Assembly: GCA_002457315.1 (NCBI GenBank)
Contig: NTKI01000001.1
Location: forward strand, 1-64,000
Reading direction: 5' to 3'
Source: Rhodothermaeota bacterium MED-G19
GTDB taxonomy: Bacteria > Bacteroidota > Bacteroidia > Cytophagales > MED-G16
DNA length: 64,000 bases
Shown piece after piece: positions 9,293-16,864 of the stretch. Below the pieces are notes generated by a model. The model was not told the DNA's origin, did no database searches, and saw nothing but the letters and a program-made list of their open reading frames with translations. The translations under genes and the position numbers were made by a program. Every line of letters begins with the position of its first letter. Within the stretch, counting starts at the first letter, position 1.

Positions 9293-11252
9293 GTATTTCT
9301 TCGTAATTTCTACCTTGATGATCTAACAGCTTTTTACAAAAGCTATATATTGATTTGTCATCATAATTACATTCTTGATAGAGTTCATCTTGTGACCCAT
9401 GTTCTATAATCTTATCAGGTATTCCAAGCCTTTGTATAGAGTTATTGTAATTATTATCTCCCATAAATTCTAATATAGCAGAGCCAAAACCACCAATTAC
9501 ACATCCATCTTCAACTGTTAAGATATACTTATGTTTTTTTAATATTTCATGTAATAGATTTTCATCTATAGGCTTAACAAATCTCATATCATAATGTGAT
9601 GGGAATATGTTTTCTTTTCTAAGTTCACTTATTGCTTTTGTTACATAATTACCAATATGACCTATTGATAAAATTGCTATATCTTCTCCTTCACATAAAA
9701 TTCTTCCTTTACCAACTTCAATTTTCTTCATATCTGTTTTCCATTCAAACAGAACTCCACTGCCTCTTGGATATCTAATTGTAAAAGGACTATCGTTTTT
9801 AAGTTGGGCTGTATACATTAAATTTCTTAATTCTGATTCATCCATAGGGGCTGAAACAATCATATTAGGTATACACCTCATATAAGCAATATCATATGCT
9901 CCATGATGAGTTGGACCATCAGACCCTGCAACACCAGCTCTGTCTAAACAAAAAATTACAGGCAACTTCTGTATACAAACGTCATGAATTACCTGATCAT
10001 AAGCTCTTTGCATAAACGTACTATAAATATTACAGAAAGGAATCATACCTTGTGTGGCAAGGCCAGCACTAAAAGTTACTGCATGTTGTTCTGCAATACC
10101 AACATCAAAAGCCCTATCAGGCATTTTTTTCATCATGATATTTAACGATGAGCCTGAGGGCATAGCTGGCGTAACTCCAACTATTTTTTTATTTTTTTTA
10201 GCTAATTCAACTATTGTATTCCCGAAAACATCCTGATACTTAGGTGGTGTTTTTTTCTTATTTTTTGCAGCTAAACTTTTACCTGAGTCAATATCGAATT
10301 TTCCTGTAGCGTGCCACTTTGTTTGATCTTTTTCTGCTAAAGAATAGCCCTTACCTTTCTTTGTGATACAATGCAATAATTTAGGTCCAGGTATATTTTT
10401 TAAATCTTCTAAGGTTTTAACTAGGTGATTAACATCATGACCGTCTATGGGCCCAAAATACCTAAGGTTTAAAGCTTCAAATAAATTTGAGTTATCTAGG
10501 ACAAAAGATTTTAAACTTTTTTCAATAGTTTTTGCTACTCCTCTTGCACTTTCTCCAACTGCTTTTAGTTTACCTAAAACTTTCCATATATCATTTCTAA
10601 TATTATTAAAAGTTGGTGAAGTTGAAATGTCAGTCAGATATTTTTTTAGTGCACCAACATTAGGATCAATAGACATACAATTATCATTTAATATAATTGT
10701 TATATTAGAGTCAACATCCCCAGCATGATTCATTCCTTCAAATGAAATTCCTCCTGTCATACCACCGTCACCTATAACAGCAATATGCTGTCTGTCCTCA
10801 TTTTTATTGTATTTAGATGCCACAGCCATTCCTAATGCAGCTGATATTGATGTGGAAGAATGACCAACTCCAAAGGTATCATACTCGCTTTCAGAAATTT
10901 TAGGGAAGCCTGATAATCCTTTATAAACTCTATTTGTATGAAATTTTTCTTTACGGCCAGTTAATATTTTATGACCGTAAGCTTGATGGCCAACATCCCA
11001 AACTATTTTATCATCAGGTGTATTGTAAACATAATGAAGTGCAACTGTTAACTCTACTACACCTAAACTTGCACCAAAATGACCCCCGTTTTCAGATATT
11101 GAACTTATTATAAAATTTCTAAGATCATCACAAACATTTTTAAGATCTCCTTTATTAAATTTCCTTAGGTCTTCAGGAAAATTAATTTTATCTAGAGATT
11201 TAAATGTTGATTTTTTCATAATTTCTTTGAGTATCTTATACTCTTTTTTCAT
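9285..11252 (-). CDS. dxs: 1-deoxy-D-xylulose-5-phosphate synthase
   Basis: Thiamine-diphosphate enzyme that condenses pyruvate and glyceraldehyde 3-phosphate, the first step of the MEP isoprenoid pathway. Up to 655 residues. Visible are DVGHQAYGHKILTGR, the ThDP/Mg motif GDGGMTGG...NDN (VIGDGGMTGGISFEGMNHAG to LNDN), YFGPIDGHD, and the pyrimidine-domain and C-terminal transketolase segments (VGIAEQHAV, GSDGPTHHGAYD). A second ATG at 11219 (MKKSTFKSLDKINFPEDL) gives the more usual N terminus of 644 residues; neither start has a clear ribosome-binding site. It diverges from scpA. Confidence 0.96.
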   Translation of the reverse strand: MKKEYKILKEIMKKSTFKSLDKINFPEDLRKFNKGDLKNVCDDLRNFIISSISENGGHFGASLGVVELTVALHYVYNTPDDKIVWDVGHQAYGHKILTGRKEKFHTNRVYKGLSGFPKISESEYDTFGVGHSSTSISAALGMAVASKYNKNEDRQHIAVIGDGGMTGGISFEGMNHAGDVDSNITIILNDNCMSIDPNVGALKKYLTDISTSPTFNNIRNDIWKVLGKLKAVGESARGVAKTIEKSLKSFVLDNSNLFEALNLRYFGPIDGHDVNHLVKTLEDLKNIPGPKLLHCITKKGKGYSLAEKDQTKWHATGKFDIDSGKSLAAKNKKKTPPKYQDVFGNTIVELAKKNKKIVGVTPAMPSGSSLNIMMKKMPDRAFDVGIAEQHAVTFSAGLATQGMIPFCNIYSTFMQRAYDQVIHDVCIQKLPVIFCLDRAGVAGSDGPTHHGAYDIAYMRCIPNMIVSAPMDESELRNLMYTAQLKNDSPFTIRYPRGSGVLFEWKTDMKKIEVGKGRILCEGEDIAILSIGHIGNYVTKAISELRKENIFPSHYDMRFVKPIDENLLHEILKKHKYILTVEDGCVIGGFGSAILEFMGDNNYNNSIQRLGIPDKIIEHGSQDELYQECNYDDKSIYSFCKKLLDHQGRNYEEILI

Positions 11253-11339
11253 TTATAGGTTTATAAATCTATAAATTTTATTATAAAGTATTATTTTTAT
11301 ATTAATCTTAAAATTAGTTCTTTATTATTCTTTAAGACT

Positions 11340-12074
11340 ATGAGTTATGAAATAAAATTACCCTTATTTAAAGGTCCTTTTGACTTGTTATTATTCTTCA
11401 TTGAAAGAGATGAACTTGATATAATGGACATACCTATATCTCAAATTACTAATGATTTTTTAGACTACGTATCTGACTTAGAAAAAATGAACATAGAAGT
11501 AGCTAGCGAGTTTATAGTTGTTGCGGCTACACTGATGAGAATTAAATCAAGAATGTTGTTACCTAGATTAACAGTTGATGATGATGGCAATGAGATAGAT
11601 CCCCGAGATGAGTTGGTAGAACACCTTATGGAATATAAAAAATATAAGTCTGTTATAGATGATTTTTCTAAACTTGAGGATGATAGACAATCCAAGACTT
11701 CAAGAGGCAATCTGTTTTCAGAAATTAATGTTATTAGTGAAAGAGCAAAGGTGGAGACGGAATTGCAAGATGTGGATTTATATAAGCTATTAGTAGTATT
11801 CCAAAATGCTCTAGATAAATATCATATTGAAAAGAATAAACCAAAACATGAAATATATAGATATCCTTACACCATATCAGAACAAAAAAAGTTTTTAATA
11901 AACCTTATTAAATCTAAATCTAAAATTTCATTTATAAAGTTAATAGAGAAGAATCCTCTTAAGATCTTAGTAATATTTAATTTTCTTGCTATTTTAGAAC
12001 TTATTCAAGAATCAAAGGTAAAGCTGTCAATTGGACAAGGTCTTAACAATTTTTGGATAACTGACCTTTCTTAG
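11340..12074 (+). CDS. scpA: Segregation and condensation protein A
   Basis: Kleisin subunit of the SMC-ScpA-ScpB condensin, which bridges the SMC heads in chromosome organisation. The 244 residues begin with the typical ScpA N-terminal kleisin block (LPLFKGPFDLLLFFIERDELDIMDIP), continue with TLMRIKSRMLLPR and a charged helical middle, and end in a winged-helix-like C terminus. scpB, often next to scpA in other phyla, is not here. The last codon overlaps the convergent ndk stop. Confidence 0.93.
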   Translation: MSYEIKLPLFKGPFDLLLFFIERDELDIMDIPISQITNDFLDYVSDLEKMNIEVASEFIVVAATLMRIKSRMLLPRLTVDDDGNEIDPRDELVEHLMEYKKYKSVIDDFSKLEDDRQSKTSRGNLFSEINVISERAKVETELQDVDLYKLLVVFQNALDKYHIEKNKPKHEIYRYPYTISEQKKFLINLIKSKSKISFIKLIEKNPLKILVIFNFLAILELIQESKVKLSIGQGLNNFWITDLS

Positions 12075-12472
12075 TTAAAGAAAAAATTTATCTCAATCTC
12101 AGCATTTTCATCAGAGTCAGACCCATGAATTGCATTCGCCTCAATAGATGTAGCAAATAATTTTCTTATTGTTCCTTCTTCAGCATCTTCAGGGTTTGTA
12201 GCCCCAATTAATTTTCTAAAATCCTCTACAGCATTTTCTTTGTTTAATTCCATGACAATTATTGGACCCGAACACATATAATCACATAATCTTCCAAAAA
12301 AAGGCTTTTCTTTGTGTACAGAGTAAAATTTTGATGCACTGTCTTCATCAAGCTTTAAAAGCCTCATGTTTTCTATATTGAATCCGGCTTTTTCAATCTT
12401 TTCAATTATAGGTCCTGAGTTTCCAGCTCCAAAGGCATCAGGTTTAATTATTGTAAATGTTTTGTTTCCCAT
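12071..12472 (-). CDS. ndk: Nucleoside diphosphate kinase
   Basis: Transfers the gamma phosphate of ATP to nucleoside diphosphates through a phosphohistidine. The 133 residues show TFTIIKPDAF at the start, KPFFGRLCDYMCSGPIIVMEL, RKLIGATNPEDAEEGTIRKLFA and the active-site NAIHGSDS block. The longer open frame begins at a TTG (12490), but a perfect promoter -7 box overlaps that codon, so I take the ATG at 12472 (MGNKTFTIIKPDAF), which is the normal family N terminus. Confidence 0.95.
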   Translation of the reverse strand: MGNKTFTIIKPDAFGAGNSGPIIEKIEKAGFNIENMRLLKLDEDSASKFYSVHKEKPFFGRLCDYMCSGPIIVMELNKENAVEDFRKLIGATNPEDAEEGTIRKLFATSIEANAIHGSDSDENAEIEINFFFN

Positions 12473-12487
12473 CTTATGATTTTTTTG

Positions 12488-12495
12488 CAAACATA
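12488..12495 (-). promoter_or_regulatory. -7 box for ndk
   Basis: Minus strand TATGTTTG matches TAnnTTTG exactly. A transcription start near 12481 would follow, 9 nt before the ATG at 12472. This rules out the TTG start at 12490 for transcripts from this promoter. The -33 element is weak. Confidence 0.45.
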
Positions 12496-12597
12496 TAATA
12501 TTGTTTGATAAATTAAAAAGACTCTAAACTTCTTAATTAAATAAATAATTTTAGTTTTAAATAAATTTATTGAGTTTTGCATGCTAAAAATTATAAA

Positions 12598-13593
12598 ATG
12601 GATCAGTTAAAAGAAATTCTTAGTGTACGTCAAAATATAGTTATAACTACTCATGTTAATCCTGATGGTGATGCAATAGGTTCATCTTTAGCTTTGAAAA
12701 ATTTTTTAGACAAATTAGGACATAGTACAAATGTTATTGTCCCAAATGATTATCCTGAATTTTTAAAATGGATGAAGGGCAATAACTCAATAATTAACTT
12801 CTCAAGTTCAAAAAAATTATCTCAGAATCTTATCGAAGATTCCGATATAATTTTTTGTTTAGATTTTAATAATCTAAATAGGATTAATGACCTAGGAGAA
12901 TTGATAAATAATTCTTCTTCTAAAAAGGTTCTTATTGACCATCATTTAGAACCTGATAATTTTTATGATTTCAAGATTCACGATGTTAAAGCTTCTGCAA
13001 CTGCTGAACTAATATATGATCTATTAATTGATTTAGACTCTTCTTTAATTGATAAAGAAATCTCTGAGTGTATATATACAGGTATTCTTACTGATACTGG
13101 GTCATTTAAATTTTCTTCAACATCTTCAAAAGTTCATAAAATTGTAGCGGATCTTATTGATAGAGGAATAAACATTAGTGATATAAGTAACAAGATATAT
13201 GATAACAATTCTATAGATAAATTAAAGTTAATTGGCTTTTCTCTATCTCAAAAATTAGAATTGACTTGTGATGGAAGAGCTGCATACATTGTTCTTTCCA
13301 GAAAAGATTTGATAGATCATAATTTCAAAAAAGGAGATACAGAGGGCCTTGTTAATTATGCTTTGTCTATATCTAATGTTAATATGGCTACTCTCATAAT
13401 TGAGACGAAGGAAAGAATCAAATTTTCATTTAGATCAATTGGTGGGTTTTCAGTCAATAAATTTGCTAGGGATCATTTTAATGGAGGAGGTCATAAAAAT
13501 GCTTCTGGCGGAAGTTTAGAAGATAAACTTTCAGTAGCTTTGGATAAATTTTTAGAAAGTATTTCAAAATACTCAAAAGACTTAAATTATTGA
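12598..13593 (+). CDS. DHH/DHHA1 phosphoesterase, NrnA-like oligoribonuclease/pAp phosphatase
   Basis: A manganese phosphoesterase of the DHH family; NrnA-type members degrade very short RNAs and dephosphorylate 3'-phosphoadenosine 5'-phosphate. The 331 residues contain the DHH motifs THVNPDGDAIGSS (Asp23, Asp25), CLDFNN, LIDHHLEPD (near residue 114), and the DHHA1 glycine-rich block FNGGGHKNASGG near the C terminus. I start at ATG 12598 rather than the TTG at 12577. It heads a tightly packed operon with the FKBP lipoproteins, rdgB and udk; a DHH phosphoesterase next to a gldI-type FKBP gene is a familiar Bacteroidota arrangement. Confidence 0.9.
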   Translation: MDQLKEILSVRQNIVITTHVNPDGDAIGSSLALKNFLDKLGHSTNVIVPNDYPEFLKWMKGNNSIINFSSSKKLSQNLIEDSDIIFCLDFNNLNRINDLGELINNSSSKKVLIDHHLEPDNFYDFKIHDVKASATAELIYDLLIDLDSSLIDKEISECIYTGILTDTGSFKFSSTSSKVHKIVADLIDRGINISDISNKIYDNNSIDKLKLIGFSLSQKLELTCDGRAAYIVLSRKDLIDHNFKKGDTEGLVNYALSISNVNMATLIIETKERIKFSFRSIGGFSVNKFARDHFNGGGHKNASGGSLEDKLSVALDKFLESISKYSKDLNY

Positions 13594-13595
13594 CT

Positions 13596-14474
13596 ATGAA
13601 AAATTCACTAATTATACTTTCCTTATTTATGTTTCTTTTTTCTTGTGTAGACAAGGAAAAAACTCTTGATAACGGCGTCAAAATAAAATATTTAAAGAGG
13701 GGAGATGGTCAGCAGATAAATGATGGAGAAATAGTTATGCTAAATCTACAATATTTTGATTATGATGGCAATGAGTTATTAGACAAAACTGGTAAAGATC
13801 CTGTAGTTCTTCAGAAAGATTCTTCTTGGAAGGTTAATGGCGTTATTTACGAAGTAATTGATAATCTTGGTAATGGTGATAGTGTATTTTTCCAGTTAAC
13901 AACTGAACAGTTCTTCAAGAATGCACCACAAGCTGTTGAAATGCCAGACTCAGTGAAAAATAAATTGATATCATTTTACTGTGGTGTCCAAGACATAATG
14001 AGTCAACAAGAGTTTGAAGATTTTCAAAGAGAACAATATGAAAAAATGCAAATAGAAATGGAACAAAATAATGAACAACAATTATCAATTGATTTAGAAT
14101 TAATTGACAATTATTTAAAAGACAACAATATTGACGCAACAAAAGCTGAAAGTGGACTTCATTATGTAATTACTAAAAAAGGAAATGGTGATAACGCAGC
14201 TCCAGGAGATAATGTAACTGTTCACTATACAGGCATGTTATTAAATGGTGAAGTCTTTGATTCATCTGTTGAAAGAGATGAACCTTTTTCATTTCAGTTA
14301 GGTCAAGGCATGGTTATTAGAGGTTGGGACGAAGGTATAACATACTTTAATAAGGGTGCAAAAGGTAAAATTTATATTCCTAGTTCACTAGGTTATGGAC
14401 CATCTGGTGCTGGTGGAGGAGTTATACCTCCAAACGCTGTTCTAATTTTTGAGATAGAAGTTCTAGATTATTAA
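13596..14474 (+). CDS. FKBP-type peptidyl-prolyl isomerase lipoprotein with two FKBP-like domains
   Basis: A lipoprotein (lipobox LFSC, Cys17) of 292 residues. Residues about 28-110 form a degenerate FKBP-like domain; a Gln/Glu-rich helical linker follows (about 130-180); residues about 190-290 form a full FKBP domain with the ligand-pocket residues in place (VHYTG, VFDSS, VIRGWDEG, LGYGPSG, IPPNAVLIFEIEV). It should assist folding of exported proteins in the periplasm. The ATG at 13596 lies 2 bp after the DHH gene stop; the longer frame uses an overlapping TTG. The genetic setting resembles gldI, but the gliding role is inference. Confidence 0.88.
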   Translation: MKNSLIILSLFMFLFSCVDKEKTLDNGVKIKYLKRGDGQQINDGEIVMLNLQYFDYDGNELLDKTGKDPVVLQKDSSWKVNGVIYEVIDNLGNGDSVFFQLTTEQFFKNAPQAVEMPDSVKNKLISFYCGVQDIMSQQEFEDFQREQYEKMQIEMEQNNEQQLSIDLELIDNYLKDNNIDATKAESGLHYVITKKGNGDNAAPGDNVTVHYTGMLLNGEVFDSSVERDEPFSFQLGQGMVIRGWDEGITYFNKGAKGKIYIPSSLGYGPSGAGGGVIPPNAVLIFEIEVLDY

Positions 14475-14482
14475 AAATATAA

Positions 14483-14965
14483 ATGATCAGATTATTTTCA
14501 ATTATTATTTTAGTTATGACAATTGTTTCGTGCTCTGAAGAGGGTAATGAAATTGTTAGGTCAAAACAAGAGCAGCTTAACCTTGATATTTCTAGAATAC
14601 AAGGATATATAAGCGAAAATAATTTATCAGGTTACATCTCATTAGACAATGGTTTACATTATAAAGTTTTGGAAGAAGGAAATTCAACTTTTCCACAAAA
14701 TGGAGATACTCTTGATGTTGAGTATGTTGGACAATTACTTAATGGAACTGAATTTGACAGGAGTTATACTAATCAACCTTTTGAAATGATATTAGGTTCT
14801 GGTGAGGTAATTCAAGGATGGGAAATAGGAATCCCTTTAATTGATGAGACGGGAACTATTATTCTAATAATCCCTTCTGGCTTAGCTTATGGAAGGTCAA
14901 CAAACAACTCAATACCTGAAAATTCTGTTCTAATTTTTAGAGTAAAATTGATTAATATAAGATGA
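14483..14965 (+). CDS. FKBP-type peptidyl-prolyl isomerase lipoprotein, GldI-like
   Basis: A 160-residue lipoprotein (lipobox IVSC, Cys17) with one FKBP domain (about residues 55-160). The pocket residues are kept: VEYVGQLLNG, EFDRSY, VIQGWEIG, GLAYGRS, IPENSVLIFRVKL. Its size and single domain are like GldI, the FKBP lipoprotein needed for gliding in Flavobacterium johnsoniae, but identity cannot be settled by eye. It is the second of three FKBP-type lipoproteins in the operon and overlaps the third by ATGA. Confidence 0.85.
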   Translation: MIRLFSIIILVMTIVSCSEEGNEIVRSKQEQLNLDISRIQGYISENNLSGYISLDNGLHYKVLEEGNSTFPQNGDTLDVEYVGQLLNGTEFDRSYTNQPFEMILGSGEVIQGWEIGIPLIDETGTIILIIPSGLAYGRSTNNSIPENSVLIFRVKLINIR

Positions 14966-15606
14966 AAAGAATTTTATTTTTAATATTAAGTTTTATAATA
15001 GTTTCTTGTGATTCTACCGAGATTTACGTAGATGTTTATGATCCAGTTCAGGAAGCACTTGACTCTTTAGAACAAAGAGAGAATGATATTGATTTAATTT
15101 ATTCATATCTAGAAGGTGAAGGTATAAACTATGTTGATACTACCCAGAAAGGTGTCTTTTATTCTATCATAGATGAGGGAAATAAAGAAATATTTCCTGA
15201 AAACAATGACTTGGTAAGCATTCATATTGCTGGATATTATACTAATGACTCAATTTTCTTTACTAATGACTCAATTGATCTCGTAATTTTTGATACAAAT
15301 ATTCAGTCATTAGCTGAAAGTATAGGATATTTTGATGAAACTAAATATTACACCCCAATAGTTTACACATATAACGGATTAGGTAGTTTTTTCCCAGTAG
15401 TTTCAGATCATGGGTACTTGGCTCTTCTTTCTGATTTTAAGTCAAGTCTAGGTAAAGCTTTAAGTAGGATAAGTGAAAGAGGTAGAATAAAAATTTTAAT
15501 GCCGTCTGCTAATGCCTTTGGAACAACTGGAAATACTTCATCTCCAGAAATTCCTGCTGATGTCATTTTAATTTTTGATATTCACCTAATTAAGATTAGA
15601 AAATGA
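14962..15606 (+). CDS. Degenerate FKBP-like lipoprotein
   Basis: A 214-residue lipoprotein (lipobox IVSC, Cys16) with the same overall plan as its two upstream neighbours but an eroded FKBP domain. The ending EIPADVILIFDIHLIKIRK and the KGVFYSIIDEGN / DLVSIHIAGYY strands are still FKBP-like. The pocket Trp of the VIxGW helix is gone, the AYG Tyr is Phe (NAFG), and an insert separates the strands. It is unlikely to be an active isomerase; it may be a chaperone-like or structural paralogue. Its start and stop overlap both neighbours by ATGA, so it is translated as part of the operon. Confidence 0.75.
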   Translation: MKRILFLILSFIIVSCDSTEIYVDVYDPVQEALDSLEQRENDIDLIYSYLEGEGINYVDTTQKGVFYSIIDEGNKEIFPENNDLVSIHIAGYYTNDSIFFTNDSIDLVIFDTNIQSLAESIGYFDETKYYTPIVYTYNGLGSFFPVVSDHGYLALLSDFKSSLGKALSRISERGRIKILMPSANAFGTTGNTSSPEIPADVILIFDIHLIKIRK

Positions 15607-16181
15607 ATAACATCTGTTTTGTTACAGGTAATAAAAATAAGCTCAGAGAAGTCCAAAAATTATTATTATCACACAATTTATTATCACTAGAAGACCTTGA
15701 TTTTTCAGATGATATTCCTGAAACGGAAGATACCATTGAGGGAAATGCTTTTTTAAAAGCCGATCATATTCATAAAAAATTTGGTGTTAGTTGTTTCTCA
15801 GATGATACAGGTTTATTTATTGAATCACTTGACGGACAGCCTGGAGTTATGTCAGCCAGATTTGCTGGAAGTAATTGTAATTCTGAAGATAATATAAGTC
15901 TAGTATTAGAAATGTTAAGTGGCATAGAAAACCGAAAAGCATTTTTTAGAACTGTAATTTGTCTAATAGTTAATGGGAAAGTAAATTATTTTCATGGAGA
16001 GGTTAAAGGTCAAATATCAAAAGAGAAAGCAGGAGATAAGGGTTTTGGTTATGACCCAATATTTATTCCAGATGGTTTTGATAAAACATTTTCCGAGTTC
16101 ACTTTAGATAAAAAAAATGAATTATCTCACAGGGCGTTAGCTGTCAACAAACTTGTAAATTTTTTAAATGGATATGAATAG
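15603..16181 (+). CDS. rdgB: Non-canonical purine NTP pyrophosphatase (RdgB/HAM1)
   Basis: House-cleaning enzyme that hydrolyses dITP, ITP and XTP to monophosphates and keeps them out of DNA and RNA. The 192 residues contain the family signatures FVTGNKNKLREV at the N terminus, EGNAFLKADH, CFSDDTGLFIESLDGQPGVMSARFAG, GFGYDPIFIP and the C-terminal LSHRALA. The ATG overlaps the previous stop (ATGA) and the 3' end overlaps udk. Confidence 0.95.
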   Translation: MNNICFVTGNKNKLREVQKLLLSHNLLSLEDLDFSDDIPETEDTIEGNAFLKADHIHKKFGVSCFSDDTGLFIESLDGQPGVMSARFAGSNCNSEDNISLVLEMLSGIENRKAFFRTVICLIVNGKVNYFHGEVKGQISKEKAGDKGFGYDPIFIPDGFDKTFSEFTLDKKNELSHRALAVNKLVNFLNGYE

Positions 16182-16800
16182 AATAGTAATAGGGATTAGT
16201 GGTTGCAGTGCCTCGGGTAAATCTTTTATAGTAAAGTACATACTCGATAATTTAGGTGATGAACTTGTTTCTATTATATATCAAGATAATTATTATAGGA
16301 AAAGAGAGCAGCAGATAAAAGATGATAAAGGAAATTATAATTTTGATCTACCTACCTCTTTTCATATAGACCAACTAATAGATGACATAAAAAAAATTAA
16401 AAATGGAGAAAAAGTGGTTAGGAATGAATACACATTTAATAACCCAAGTATTAATCCAAAAAAAATAATTGTAAACCCTCGTCCTATAGTGTTAGTAGAG
16501 GGGTTATTCTTATTTGATAATAGTGATCTTTCATCTCTTTTTGATAAGAAGATATTTATTGATTCTGAAATGGAAACTATGATAAATAGAAGAATAAAAA
16601 GAGACAATAGAGTAAGAGGATATGATAAAGATGATGTTATTTATAAATATAAAAATCATATTATACCTGCATCTAAAAAATATATTTTTCCTCACAAAGA
16701 CTATTCAGATATCATAGTTGATAATAATAAGAAAGATTTTGAGGGAGCTAAGACTACATTAGATTATATTAAAAAAGAATATGCTTTATATAATAAATAA
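16174..16800 (+). CDS. udk: Uridine kinase
   Basis: Phosphorylates uridine and cytidine with ATP or GTP in pyrimidine salvage. About 208 residues with Walker A GISGCSASGKS, the substrate block YQDNYYRKREQQ, FDLPTSFHIDQLIDDI, and RPIVLVEGLFLF followed by RRIKRDNRVRGYD. I prefer the ATG at 16174 (MNRIVIG); an in-frame ATG at 16168 adds two residues. It overlaps the end of rdgB and is the last gene of the operon that starts at 12598. Confidence 0.93.
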   Translation: MNRIVIGISGCSASGKSFIVKYILDNLGDELVSIIYQDNYYRKREQQIKDDKGNYNFDLPTSFHIDQLIDDIKKIKNGEKVVRNEYTFNNPSINPKKIIVNPRPIVLVEGLFLFDNSDLSSLFDKKIFIDSEMETMINRRIKRDNRVRGYDKDDVIYKYKNHIIPASKKYIFPHKDYSDIIVDNNKKDFEGAKTTLDYIKKEYALYNK

Positions 16801-16832
16801 TTTACCTCTTAGTTAATTTCCATTTATTTCAA

Positions 16833-16840
16833 TACTTTTG
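16833..16840 (+). promoter_or_regulatory. -7 box for secDF
   Basis: TACTTTTG matches TAnnTTTG exactly, 24 nt before the secDF ATG, giving a leader of roughly 18 nt. No TTTG is seen at the -33 distance. It lies in the only sizeable gap (64 bp) between udk and secDF. Confidence 0.45.
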
Positions 16841-16864
16841 TCAACTGATTTTTGAAGAATAACA

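Noticed and set aside
14962-15606. Third FKBP-like gene as a pseudogene
   Set aside because: The frame is intact, has a lipoprotein signal and is tightly coupled to both neighbours; only the active site is lost.
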